Positions 49,434-57,954 of a stretch of DNA of 64,000 nucleotides are shown in pieces. Below the pieces are notes generated by a model. The model ran no database searches, was not told where the DNA came from, and worked only from the letters and a program-made list of their open reading frames with translations. Positions within the stretch are counted from its first letter, which is position 1. Every line of letters begins with the position of its first letter. Position numbers and translations under genes: made by a program. The DNA comes from Hymenobacter terrenus (GTDB lineage: Bacteria > Bacteroidota > Bacteroidia > Cytophagales > Hymenobacteraceae): NCBI RefSeq assembly GCF_000972495.1, contig NZ_LATM01000021.1, positions 16,803 to 80,802 on the forward strand, read 5' to 3'.

Positions 49434-51638
49434 ATGAAACCATTCGTATTGTTCCTACTCCTGTTGCTTCCGACGGCCTCAGCTTGGGCGCAAGCCCTGT
49501 ACGCCCCGCCCGCCAACAAGCCGCGCGTGGCCGCCGCCTTCACCGCCACGCCCCCCGTCATCGACGGCAAGCTGGATGAGGCGGCCTGGGCCTCGGCAAC
49601 GTCGGCCGGGCGCTTCACCCAGCAAGACCCCGACCAAGGCGCGCCCGTGCATTTTGCTACCGATGTGCGCCTGCTCTATGATGCCCGGGGGCTGTATCTG
49701 GCAGCTATCTGCCACGATACCATTAAACGCCACCAGCTGCGCGCCCCCGACCTGCGCCGCGACTTCACGCTGTTCGACCACGACTTCTTACTCATTTGCC
49801 TCGATGGGTTTCGGGACGAGCGTAATGCCATGACGTTTGCCATCAACCCCTACGGCGCGCAGCGAGATGTACTGATCTTCGACGCAACCCTGGCCGACGT
49901 GGAGTGGGATGGCCTCTGGCAAGTGCGCACCCAGCGTACTGATTCTGGTTGGGTAGCCGAGTGCGCTATTCCCTGGGAAACCCTGCGCTACGCCCCCAAA
50001 CCCGCTACGGGCGACTACGCCTGGGGCTTGAATATCACCCGGCTGCGCCGGGCTTCCAACGAAAAGTCTACTTGGGCGCCGGTGCCCCGGGCCCTCAGCC
50101 CGGTTCGGATGGATTATGCTGGCCTGCTCACTGGCCTCAACCCGCCCGCGCCCGGCCTCAACCTGCGCGTGCAGCCCTTTGCGCTGGCTGCCGCTGAAAA
50201 AGGCGCCGACGGCTCACGCCGCTCCAGCGTGAAGGTGGGTGGGGAAGTCAAGTGGGCTCTCACCCCTGAAACGGTGCTCGACCTGACGGTGAATACCGAC
50301 TTCGCCCAAGCCGATGCTGACCGCAAAATCAATAACCTGTCCCGGTTTTCGGTCCTCTTCCCCGAGCGCCGCCAGTTCTTTCTGGAAAACGCCAGCCTGT
50401 TTTCGCCGGGTCTGACGCCCCGTGCCAGTAGCCTGCGCATTATGCCTTTTTTCAGCCGGGCCATTGGCCTCAATGCCGATGGCCAACCCCTGCCCTTTGA
50501 TGGCGGTGCCCGACTGGTGCACCGCTCGGCCACTCGCAATTTCGGTGCGCTGCTGGTGCGCCAACGGGCCACTGATGCCGAGCCGGCCAATATGTACTAC
50601 GTGGGCCGCTATTCCCAAAACGTTGGGGCCCAGCATAAGATAGGAGGGCTGCTCACAGTGCGCCAGCAGGGCCCGGGCGCCGATGAAGTCACGCCGGGCT
50701 ACACCAGCTTCACCGGTGCCGCCGATGGCTTCTTTCGGCTCGGCACTAAAGTGTCGTTGAGCACAATGGCCTCGGCTACTGGGGCATCCCGATCCGGCCT
50801 TCGGGGTGTGGCCGCTTATTCCGACCTGCGCTACGATGCCAACCACCTTTCCATGTGGTGGGCGGAAGCCGTGGTTACTCGCCAGTACTCGCCGGAATCG
50901 GGCTTTGTGGGCCGGCGCGATGTGGTTGCCACCTTACCCGGCTTCTACCTCATTTTGCGCGGCAAGTCCTGGCTGCCCGGCTGGCTGCGCAGCTACGAGC
51001 CGGGCATTCACAACGAATATTACCATCAGGCCTCCACCGGCCGCTTGCTGGAAAGCAGCAACCGCTTCTTCCTTTTCGATGGCATCACCCAGCGTGGTGG
51101 GTCGCTCCGCTACTACCTTAATCGGGTCTATCAGCAGCTCGATGAGCCGTTTCGGCCGCTGGGTCTCGTCATCGCGCCGGGGCGCTACACCTACTACAGC
51201 CACAATGTAGAAGCCTCCAGCGACGCTTCCCGGCGCCTGTCGTATGCGGCTGTGCTTTCCAGCGGCGGCTACTATAACGGGTGGCTGAATTCTGTCTCGC
51301 TCACGGTCAAACTGGCACCCAACCCGCACTTTTTCCTACAGCCCAGCTACCTGCTGAATGATTTTCGCGGAGTGGGTACCGAGACCACGACGCGTCGCGT
51401 GGCCCTATACGGCCTCGAAAGCCGTCTCGCTCTGAACCCGCGAGTGCAGCTGTCGGGCTTTTACCAGCGCAACAGCATCGACGCCAGCCAGGTCGTGAAC
51501 CTACGCTTTGCCTGGGAATACCGGCCGTTGTCCTTCCTCTACCTCGTGCTCAATGAGCAAGGCTACCGCAGCACCACGGGTGAACCCGTCACCGAGCGTG
51601 GCCTGATTGGAAAAGTATCCTATCTGAAGCAGTTCTAG
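49434..51638 (+). CDS. DUF5916 outer-membrane protein with CBM9-like domain
   Basis: This is a 734-residue secreted protein. It has a signal peptide (MKPFVLFLLLLLPTASAWAQ), a carbohydrate-binding family 9-like domain (about 30-215: PPVIDGKLDEAAWASA near its start, and ECAIPWETLRY near its end), then a large DUF5916 beta-barrel (from ~225: TVNTDFAQADADRKINNLSRFSVLFPERRQFFLEN is typical). The barrel resembles TonB-like outer-membrane pores. Members are often near peptidases or sugar enzymes; here an NTF2-like gene follows. ATG 49434 is chosen for the signal peptide. Function is not established. Confidence 0.88.
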   Translation: MKPFVLFLLLLLPTASAWAQALYAPPANKPRVAAAFTATPPVIDGKLDEAAWASATSAGRFTQQDPDQGAPVHFATDVRLLYDARGLYLAAICHDTIKRHQLRAPDLRRDFTLFDHDFLLICLDGFRDERNAMTFAINPYGAQRDVLIFDATLADVEWDGLWQVRTQRTDSGWVAECAIPWETLRYAPKPATGDYAWGLNITRLRRASNEKSTWAPVPRALSPVRMDYAGLLTGLNPPAPGLNLRVQPFALAAAEKGADGSRRSSVKVGGEVKWALTPETVLDLTVNTDFAQADADRKINNLSRFSVLFPERRQFFLENASLFSPGLTPRASSLRIMPFFSRAIGLNADGQPLPFDGGARLVHRSATRNFGALLVRQRATDAEPANMYYVGRYSQNVGAQHKIGGLLTVRQQGPGADEVTPGYTSFTGAADGFFRLGTKVSLSTMASATGASRSGLRGVAAYSDLRYDANHLSMWWAEAVVTRQYSPESGFVGRRDVVATLPGFYLILRGKSWLPGWLRSYEPGIHNEYYHQASTGRLLESSNRFFLFDGITQRGGSLRYYLNRVYQQLDEPFRPLGLVIAPGRYTYYSHNVEASSDASRRLSYAAVLSSGGYYNGWLNSVSLTVKLAPNPHFFLQPSYLLNDFRGVGTETTTRRVALYGLESRLALNPRVQLSGFYQRNSIDASQVVNLRFAWEYRPLSFLYLVLNEQGYRSTTGEPVTERGLIGKVSYLKQF

Positions 51639-51723
51639 GCCAACTGGCCCTAAAGGAGCTTTCCCGTGAATTTCTCCACCGCTTGTCATTTCATTCATTT
51701 CCATCACTTCATATCCATAGCTC

Positions 51724-52182
51724 ATGCCCATGTTCCTGCAACTTGTCCGCCCATTAGCCGTTGCCGCGCTACTCATTTTCGCCTTTGGCTCCAAGGCCCA
51801 CGCCCAAGCGGCGGCTCCGAACGATGAAGCCCAGATTCGGGCAGTTGTCAACTCATATTTTGAGGGCTGGGCGCTAGGTGATACCGTTCGGCTTTCGGCG
51901 GCCATGCACGCCTCCTGCCACCTGAAATTCGTGCGCAACAATGAGTTTGGCGAGGTAAATAAGCAGACCTATCTCAGCGGCTTCAAGCCCCAGCCCAAGG
52001 GAGATGTGCAAGCCCGCATCCTCACCTTGCGCCAAACCGGCCACGCCGCTGGAATAGTGTCTGAAATTACCACAGGCTCATCCCGCTACACCGACTACTT
52101 CAACCTGCTCCGAATCAAAGGCCGCTGGTACATCGTCGACAAAGTAGCTTACCGCGAAGAGGTAGTCGCTGCCACCAAATAG
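51724..52182 (+). CDS. Secreted NTF2-like / lumazine-binding protein
   Basis: This 152-residue protein has a signal peptide (about 1-28, cleavage after AHAQ) and a single NTF2-like fold: an opening helix (DEAQIRAVVNSYFEGWALGDTVRLSAAM) and later strands RILTLRQTGHAAGIVSEI and YFNLLRIKGRWYIVDKVAY. The final RIKGRWYIVDKV is the hallmark of the Lumazine_bd_2 group. These are small binding or scaffold domains; no catalytic site is evident. It sits 85 bp after the DUF5916 gene on the same strand. Confidence 0.85.
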   Translation: MPMFLQLVRPLAVAALLIFAFGSKAHAQAAAPNDEAQIRAVVNSYFEGWALGDTVRLSAAMHASCHLKFVRNNEFGEVNKQTYLSGFKPQPKGDVQARILTLRQTGHAAGIVSEITTGSSRYTDYFNLLRIKGRWYIVDKVAYREEVVAATK

Positions 52183-52211
52183 CCATTACTTACTGACCAG
52201 CCGGCCGTACG

Positions 52212-53945
52212 CTAAAACGTCCAGTTCAGCCACTTGCTAAAACCTTCCTGCTGTGCCGCATCCGCTGTTTCCAGCTTTTCTACAGTGTAGCGCTGCCCAA
52301 AGCTGACCCCTGGCACGGCCGCCAGCGTCACCGTCAGCAGTCGGTTTTGACGGAACACACTGATTTCGTAGCTCGCCGCGCCGTTATTAAATAGCGACTG
52401 CAAGTTCATATCTACGCGCCGTCCATTCACGGCCACAATTTCATCGTCCACCGTCAGAGCCGTTGCGGCCGGTGAGTTGGGCCAGATGGCGCTTACTTCC
52501 GTTCGCTCATTCTTCACCACAGTCCGGAAACCAAATACGCCCTCCGAGGCCGAGCCGTTTTCGGCCACCAGCAGCTGGCAACCCACGGTGTGTAGCACCT
52601 TATCCAAGGGTTCGGTTAGCGGTGCAGTGCCGTAGATAAACTTATCGAAATACGCCTGCATGTTGCGGCCCGCCACCTCGTTCACAATGCGGATGTAGTC
52701 TGCTTCGGTATAACCAATGCCAGTTTTGCCGAATTCCTCGTATAGTCGCCGCATCACATCGTCGAGGCTACGGGCGTGGCCAGAAAGCTGCCGTAGTGTT
52801 AGGTCCAGAATCAGCGCCGCCAGCGCGCCCTTGTGATACACCGACACCTTGCGGTCGGGCACGCCGGACTTGTAGCCGTCGAGCCAGAGGTCCATCGAGG
52901 CGTCGGCCAGCGAGAGGTTTTCACTTCCGGCGTCGTCAAAGTGCTTGCGCAGCACGGTGTTCAACTCATCAAAATACTGGTCTGGGGTGCGCACGTGGCT
53001 GCGAGCCAGCAAGTATTCGCCGTAATAAGTTGTGATGCCTTCGGCGATGAAGCAGGTACGGAAGTAGTTCTCGCGGCTGTAGTCGTAGGGCTGCATTTCG
53101 GCCGGCCGAATGCTCTTGATGTTCCAGGTGTGAAACAGCTCGTGGCAGCTCACGCCGAGCAATTCTTTGTACAAGCCCTCGCTCATAATCAGCTCGGCCG
53201 GCCCCAGCACAATCACCGTGGAGTTATTGTGCTCCACGCCGTGGTAGTGTTTGTAGGACAGAAACTGGTTCAGAAAATGGTAGTCCGCCACCGGAAAGCT
53301 GCCGAACAGCTTTAGCTGCTCTTCCGAAAAGGCTTTGAAATCGGCCAGAATCTGCGGCCAATCCAACTCGGCCTCCCCTTGCACCCAGATGTGAAATGGC
53401 AGGCCGCCAACCTCATATTCCTGGTGTGCCAGGGTCGGGCTAGCAATAAGCGGTGAATCGGCCAGCTGGTCGAAATTCTGCGCGGTCAGCACGTTTGGAG
53501 CCGTTTGCGGCAGGCCGCAGGCAACTTGCCAGCCGTCGGGAATGGCCAGCGTCAATTCGCAGGTTTCCTCTTGGCGGCCCTCAACGTACATCAGGGCCTG
53601 TACTGGGTTGAGGTACAACTGCGTCTCATCGAGCCAGGAGCCGCCGGCATCCATCTGGTGGGCGTAAAAATTATAGCGCACCCGCACTGTGCGGCCAGCC
53701 GTGTTGGCTGCTTCCCAACGGTCCTTCGTGAGCTTGCGGTAGGGGAGAAGCTGGTTGGTATTGGCATCGAATATCTCAACCTTCTGAATCTTTTGCGCAA
53801 AGTTTTGTAGCTCGTAACGACCGGGGCGCCAGGCAGGAAGCTGTAGTTCCAGCGGAGTGGTGGCTTCAGCGGGCAGGTTCAGGGTTAGCTCAATCTGTAG
53901 GTAAAAGGTGAGGGAATTCTCGTAGGAAATGCGGTATTGAATCAT
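52212..53945 (-). CDS. M61 family metallopeptidase with PDZ domain
   Basis: This 577-residue glycyl-aminopeptidase-like enzyme has the zinc motif HELFH (268-272, in SCHELFHTWN) and the downstream Glu302 in AEGITTYYGE. The N-terminal part is the strand-rich M61 domain; a PDZ domain follows at about 455-545 (VFGFRTVVKNERTEVSAIWPNSPAATALTVDDEIVAVNG). There is no signal peptide, so it acts in the cytosol. It is a single gene divergent from rpmH; a TAGCTTTA -7-like site lies just upstream. Confidence 0.93.
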   Translation of the reverse strand: MIQYRISYENSLTFYLQIELTLNLPAEATTPLELQLPAWRPGRYELQNFAQKIQKVEIFDANTNQLLPYRKLTKDRWEAANTAGRTVRVRYNFYAHQMDAGGSWLDETQLYLNPVQALMYVEGRQEETCELTLAIPDGWQVACGLPQTAPNVLTAQNFDQLADSPLIASPTLAHQEYEVGGLPFHIWVQGEAELDWPQILADFKAFSEEQLKLFGSFPVADYHFLNQFLSYKHYHGVEHNNSTVIVLGPAELIMSEGLYKELLGVSCHELFHTWNIKSIRPAEMQPYDYSRENYFRTCFIAEGITTYYGEYLLARSHVRTPDQYFDELNTVLRKHFDDAGSENLSLADASMDLWLDGYKSGVPDRKVSVYHKGALAALILDLTLRQLSGHARSLDDVMRRLYEEFGKTGIGYTEADYIRIVNEVAGRNMQAYFDKFIYGTAPLTEPLDKVLHTVGCQLLVAENGSASEGVFGFRTVVKNERTEVSAIWPNSPAATALTVDDEIVAVNGRRVDMNLQSLFNNGAASYEISVFRQNRLLTVTLAAVPGVSFGQRYTVEKLETADAAQQEGFSKWLNWTF

Positions 53946-54016
53946 TGCCGAAACAGGGTAAAAGTGTATAAAGCTACTTCAGGTAAGCATGTGATGTGTA
54001 AAAGTGGCTGAGGCCC

Positions 54017-54047
54017 TTGCCTTTTCCAGACAAAGCCCGTACCTTTG
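54017..54047 (+). promoter_or_regulatory. Promoter of rpmH
   Basis: TTG (54017-54019), a 20-nt spacer and TACCTTTG (54040-54047), a near-perfect Bacteroidota promoter, 28 bp before the rpmH ATG. Confidence 0.8.
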
Positions 54048-54075
54048 CCGGCCCAACTCGAAACTCGACTTTAAT

Positions 54076-54234
54076 ATGAAACGCACCTATCAACCTTCGA
54101 AGCGCAAGCGCGTTAACAAGCATGGCTTCCGTCTCCGCATGGAAACCGCCAATGGCCGCAACGTGCTGGCCCGTCGTCGTGCCAAAGGCCGCAAGCGCCT
54201 TACCGTATCCGACGAAGGCAAGCATAAGCGCTAG
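54076..54234 (+). CDS. rpmH: 50S ribosomal protein L34
   Basis: This 52-residue basic protein has the unmistakable L34 sequence MKRTYQPSKRKRVNKHGFR, ending GRKRLTVSDEGKHKR. It belongs to the large ribosomal subunit. ATG 54076 is exact; the frame upstream is noncoding. As in most bacteria it precedes rnpA, here with a 58-bp gap that holds a repeat. Confidence 0.98.
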   Translation: MKRTYQPSKRKRVNKHGFRLRMETANGRNVLARRRAKGRKRLTVSDEGKHKR

Positions 54235-54241
54235 GGCTTTA

Positions 54242-54324
54242 GTGCTTGGTTGTTGGTGCATGGTGCTTAGTAAGTACTAACTGAGCCGCTTTATGCCAGG
54301 CACCAAGGACCAAGGAACAAGCAC
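54242..54324. repeat. Imperfect inverted repeat between rpmH and rnpA
   Basis: Arms 54242-54266 (starts GTGCTTGG) and 54300-54324 match as reverse complements at 20 of 25 positions. The right arm covers codons 3-11 of rnpA, so the repeat has been captured into the gene's start. It looks like a short dispersed repeat of GGTGCTTGG type. Confidence 0.7.
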
Positions 54325-54733
54325 CCGAAAGTACACCTTCCCGAAAGAGGAACACCTGTGCCGCAAGAAGCTCATCGATGAGCTTTTTGGCAAGCAGGGT
54401 TCCTCTTTTGGCATTTACCCCCTGCGCATCGTTTGGGTTGCCACCGAGGTACCCACCGTCGAGCCCCCGCAAGTACTGATCAGCGTGAGCAAGCGCACTT
54501 TTAAACGAGCCGTCGACCGCAACCGTATTAAAAGGCTCATCCGTGAGGCGTATCGACTTAATAAATATCGGTTGTTGGAGCAACCTAACGGGCACCGAGT
54601 CGCTCTTCTTGGTATTATCTTCACGGGCAAGGAAAAAAGTCCACTGACGTTAGTGGAAAAAAAATTAATTTCCGCATTCCATCGTTTGTTGGGCACGTCG
54701 GCCGAGGCATCCCCACCGCCGCCTGCCGCGTAG
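54293..54733 (+). CDS. rnpA: Ribonuclease P protein component
   Basis: RnpA is the protein subunit that helps RNase P RNA process tRNA 5' ends. The 146-residue protein has the core FPKEEHLCRKKLIDELFG, VSKRTFKRAVDRNRIKRLIREAYR (the conserved RNR-type signature) and the C-terminal helix. The first ~12 residues (PGTKDQGTSTR) come from the right arm of the repeat and have no counterpart in the family, but no downstream ATG or GTG offers an alternative. The C-terminus adds a Pro/Ala tail. It is linked to rpmH upstream and to an S41 protease 26 bp downstream. Confidence 0.95.
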   Translation: MPGTKDQGTSTRKYTFPKEEHLCRKKLIDELFGKQGSSFGIYPLRIVWVATEVPTVEPPQVLISVSKRTFKRAVDRNRIKRLIREAYRLNKYRLLEQPNGHRVALLGIIFTGKEKSPLTLVEKKLISAFHRLLGTSAEASPPPPAA

Positions 54734-54759
54734 ATCCGCTTTCTTGCTACCCGTTGTGT

Positions 54760-56454
54760 ATGACTATTCGTAAAAAACTACTCGCTACTCTGGCCCTGAG
54801 CACGCTGGGCTTGGTGTCTTTCCGGGCTGCCTCTGATAATGAGCGATACTTCGAGATTGCCAAGAACCTCGATATTTTCGCCACGCTCTTCAAGGAAGTC
54901 AATACCTACTACGTGGACGAAATAACGCCCGCTAAGCTGGTAAAAACGGGGATTGACGCCATGCTACGCTCGCTCGACCCTTATACCAACTATATCCCGG
55001 AAGACGATATCGAGGACTTCCGCACCATGACCACCGGGCAGTACGGCGGCATTGGTGCGTCGGTGGTGAAACGCAATGGCAAGACGGTGGTGCAAAGCGC
55101 CTACGAAGGCTACCCGGCCCAAAAAGCCGGCCTGCTTCCCGGCGACGAAATTCTTGACATCAATGGCGTAGTAGTCGATAAAAAAACCAATTCCGATATC
55201 AGCAAGCTTCTCAAGGGCCAAGCCAACTCGGTGGTAAAGCTGATGGTGACGCGCTACGGGCAGGATAAGCCGGTCGCAATTGACATCACCCGCGATAAAA
55301 TTCAGGTTGATAACGTGCCCTACATGGGCATGATTTCCGGCGATGTTGGCTACTTCCAGCTCGGCGGTTTTACGGTGGATGCTGGCAAGGAAGTCCGGGC
55401 CGCCGTAACCAAGCTTAAGGAGCAGGGCGCTAAGAAAATTGTCTTCGACATCCGCGACAACCCCGGCGGCTTGCTCAACGAGGCGGTGAATATTTCTAAC
55501 CTCTTCATCGATAAAGGCCTCGATGTGGTGAGCACGAAGGGCAAGGTAACCGAGTGGAATAAGACCTACAAAGCGCTCGACCAGCCGCTCGATACTCAGA
55601 TACCAGTGGCCATCATCACCTCCAACCGTTCGGCATCGGCTTCCGAAATCGTATCCGGCGTGTTGCAGGACTACGACCGTGCCGTGCTGGTGGGCGAGCG
55701 TACCTTCGGCAAAGGCCTCGTACAAGCTACCCGGCCGCTAAGCTACAACTCGCAGCTGAAGGTGACCACCGCTAAATACTACATCCCCAGTGGCCGCTGC
55801 ATTCAGGAAATTGATTACGCCCACCGCGCCGAAGATGGCACTCTGGGTAAATTTCCTGACTCGCTACGCACGGCTTTCAAAACCACTGCTGGCCGCACCG
55901 TGTACGACGGCGGCGGGGTAGCCCCGGATATTGAGGTGCAGGACCGCGAGATTGCGGACATCACGCGCATTCTGCTCCAGAAAAGCTACCTCTTCGATTA
56001 CGCTACTCGCTACCGCGCCGAGCATCCCAGCATCGCGCCAGCCCGTCAGTTCAAGCTTTCGGATGTGGATTACCAGAAGTTCGTTACCTTCCTGCAAGGC
56101 AAGAATCTTAGCTATAGCACCGACGCCGAAAAAGCCCTCACCGACCTCAGCAAGAAGGTGAGGGAAGAAAAACACTACGACGACGTGAAATTGGAACTCG
56201 AAGCTGTTCGCAAAAAAATCACCGTGAACAAAGCCAATGACTTGCAACGCTTTAAGCCCGAAATCAAAGAGCTGCTGGAGCAGGAAATCGTGTCGCGCTA
56301 CTACTTCGAAAAAGGCCGCACCGAAGCCGGCTTCGACGACGACCCCAACATCATCGCCGCCGTGGCCGTGCTGAACGACCCCAACCGCTACGCGGCGCTG
56401 CTGAAGCCGAGTGGCCAGGCGGCAAGCGCCCGGAAGTCGGCGGGGACGAAGTAG
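54760..56454 (+). CDS. S41 family C-terminal processing peptidase
   Basis: This is a 564-residue periplasmic or membrane-anchored protease of the CtpA/Prc type. A hydrophobic N-terminus (about 5-24) precedes the peptidase; a PDZ domain follows (GGIGASVVKRNGKTVVQSAYEGYPA, ~97-121), and the Ser/Lys catalytic pair is Ser293 in NRSASASEI and Lys318 in FGKG, the usual 25-residue spacing. A C-terminal helical region (from about 430) is Bacteroidota-typical. ATG 54760 is preferred over a TTG six bases upstream. It starts 26 bp after rnpA. Confidence 0.94.
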   Translation: MTIRKKLLATLALSTLGLVSFRAASDNERYFEIAKNLDIFATLFKEVNTYYVDEITPAKLVKTGIDAMLRSLDPYTNYIPEDDIEDFRTMTTGQYGGIGASVVKRNGKTVVQSAYEGYPAQKAGLLPGDEILDINGVVVDKKTNSDISKLLKGQANSVVKLMVTRYGQDKPVAIDITRDKIQVDNVPYMGMISGDVGYFQLGGFTVDAGKEVRAAVTKLKEQGAKKIVFDIRDNPGGLLNEAVNISNLFIDKGLDVVSTKGKVTEWNKTYKALDQPLDTQIPVAIITSNRSASASEIVSGVLQDYDRAVLVGERTFGKGLVQATRPLSYNSQLKVTTAKYYIPSGRCIQEIDYAHRAEDGTLGKFPDSLRTAFKTTAGRTVYDGGGVAPDIEVQDREIADITRILLQKSYLFDYATRYRAEHPSIAPARQFKLSDVDYQKFVTFLQGKNLSYSTDAEKALTDLSKKVREEKHYDDVKLELEAVRKKITVNKANDLQRFKPEIKELLEQEIVSRYYFEKGRTEAGFDDDPNIIAAVAVLNDPNRYAALLKPSGQAASARKSAGTK

Positions 56455-56476
56455 TTTTGAACTGTGTTAAATCGCA

Positions 56477-56507
56477 AAGCAGGCGCTGAAAGGTGCCTGC
56501 TTTTTAT
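56477..56507 (+). terminator. Terminator of the S41 protease gene
   Basis: The stem AAGCAGGC / GCCTGCTT with a 10-nt loop is followed by TTTTTATTTA. It lies just before the ATG of the next gene, so that gene must start its own transcript. Confidence 0.82.
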
Positions 56508-56516
56508 TTATCCATC

Positions 56517-57137
56517 ATGAGTGAAGAAGAGATTTCAATACGTGAGCTTGTCAAACAGCCGAGCATTCTAGCCAAAGTCATTCGCTCGTCATCTGAGCTG
56601 AATGGTATTTGCAGTTCCAGAGACTTGCAGCTGGAGCTAGCGCGGCGATTGGAAGTGCTGAACACAGATGCTGCAAAAAGCAGAGCAGCATTCATTCGGA
56701 GTCAGGACGCGGGTAGCTTCAGTGCAAATCGAAAGGCATGGGGGATTCCTGAGTTCCCGGAAGAGTTGGTCACCGTTGATGATTTCAACGATGGGTTTTT
56801 GTGGAGATTCAGGGCTCATACTACTTCATGGGGTCACAATCAGCAGGCAGACGAGTGGTTTTATACTTCTCTCGAAGCGAGAAGCGTCACTCGTTATGAA
56901 TTTTGGGAATGTGATGAAGGGCCTGAAAAACTAGGCTTTGTCTTTGTGGTCGATTATAAATCTATTTTGCAGCAGCTTTTGGCTGACCATGTTTATGAGG
57001 TTTTGATTAGCCCTGCATTCTCGAAAGAAGAGTTGACACAATACATTGCTCGCTTTTCCGAGCATGAAGAAGACTACTCATTGGAAGAAGTGATAGAGGA
57101 TTATATCAGTCAAAACCCGAATTATAACGCTGAGTAA
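56517..57137 (+). CDS. AT-rich orphan protein
   Basis: This is a 206-residue soluble protein without a signal peptide. Its composition is clearly poorer in GC than its neighbours and its codons use A/T in the third position more often, which points to recent acquisition. Sequence features are an N-terminal EEISIRELVKQPSILAKV, a middle FNDGFLWRFRAHTTSWGHNQQADEWFY (~92-118) and an acidic C-terminus (SEHEEDYSLEEVIEDYISQ). I do not recognise the family. It starts 10 bp after the terminator of the S41 protease gene and is followed by a decayed toxin-antitoxin locus on the other strand. Confidence 0.7.
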   Translation: MSEEEISIRELVKQPSILAKVIRSSSELNGICSSRDLQLELARRLEVLNTDAAKSRAAFIRSQDAGSFSANRKAWGIPEFPEELVTVDDFNDGFLWRFRAHTTSWGHNQQADEWFYTSLEARSVTRYEFWECDEGPEKLGFVFVVDYKSILQQLLADHVYEVLISPAFSKEELTQYIARFSEHEEDYSLEEVIEDYISQNPNYNAE

Positions 57138-57209
57138 AACTCCCTCAAAATCTATTCATCGCTCTGTTCAGTTGTCCGGCATTGCGTGACTGGTAATGGT
57201 CAATAATTC

Positions 57210-57520
57210 CTACTTATCGTAGAAGTTACCTCGCTGCCTCACTTTCATTACTTCGACCAGCAGTATGTCGTCAAAAATGGCGTACAAGACCCGATATCAC
57301 CCACCCGAATGCGGCAGCTTATCTAGCCTGTGAGCTTTTTGACGCCAGACGGCCGCGGTTCGATTACCAATTCGAGAAGCTTGACTTCTATTCGCTCGGC
57401 TGCGGCACCCAGCAGTTTATCTAGTTGTTTCTGAGTCAGGCGGAATAGCTTGATGGTATAAGTTGGCGGAGAAGTGGGCGCAGGCGTGGACTGAGGACTG
57501 GGTGGCTTGCGCTGCTTCAT
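57210..57520 (-). pseudogene. Decayed RelE/ParE-type toxin gene
   Basis: The minus-strand reading from ATG 57520 gives ...YTIKLFRLTQKQLDKLLGAAAERI ... EPRPSGVKKLTG and then a TAG stop (57323-57325). Beyond the stop the frame continues RIRVGDI, and after a one-base gap in the next frame RVLYAIFDDILLVEVMKVRQRGNFY, ending at TAG 57210-57212. These are the RelE toxin blocks in order (P-x-GVKKL, RIRVGDYRVLY, LLVEVxKVRHR). A premature stop and a frameshift together make the gene inactive. It overlaps the antitoxin stop by four bases (ATGA). Confidence 0.85.
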
Positions 57521-57835
57521 GCTGTCAGCGGCCCGGCCTTATCATGTTTTTGCAGACGCGCCCGGCGCTGGCTCATGTACTCCGCTAGTGTAATAGCATT
57601 AGCAGAGTTAAAATCTTCAGGATTGGCAGTGCGAGCGGCGGCTAGCTCCTGCGCGTCTAATTCGTCTTCTTGTTCCTCAGTCAGTTACACGATGCACCGG
57701 CGTACTACGCTGGGCAGCGCCTGAAATACCGCCATGAACGTTTCAGCGGTAGCTTCAACGATTATTTTGGGCAACTCTCTGGGGCGGGCTGAGGCTGGCG
57801 GCGTGGTTAGTTTTGTGGCCCGGCGGGGCGCGAAA
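57517..57835 (-). pseudogene. Decayed antitoxin gene paired with the RelE remnant
   Basis: The minus-strand frame ...ARPRELPKIIVEATAETFMAVFQALPSVVRRCIV runs into TAA (57685-57687) and continues LTEEQEDELDAQELAAARTANPEDFNSANAITLAEYMSQRRARL to TGA at 57519. The upstream limit is unclear; no proper start codon is left. The layout (acidic antitoxin, four-base overlap with the toxin ATG) is that of a type II toxin-antitoxin operon. Both genes are broken. The rest of 57138-57954 shows nothing more, apart from the start of tsaB on the other strand. Confidence 0.75.
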
Positions 57836-57954
57836 GTGGGTTGAGCGGCGGAGGATATGGCAACTGCATCAGGAGGCTTCTACCAAAGATACATGGCGCG
57901 CCAAACGAGTTGCTCGCGAGTAGTTGCTTTATAGTGCCAACTTGCATGCAGTTT

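Noticed and set aside
54239..54595. Minus-strand 118-residue frame opposite rnpA
   Set aside because: It is antisense to a firmly identified gene and its C-terminus is repeat-derived sequence.
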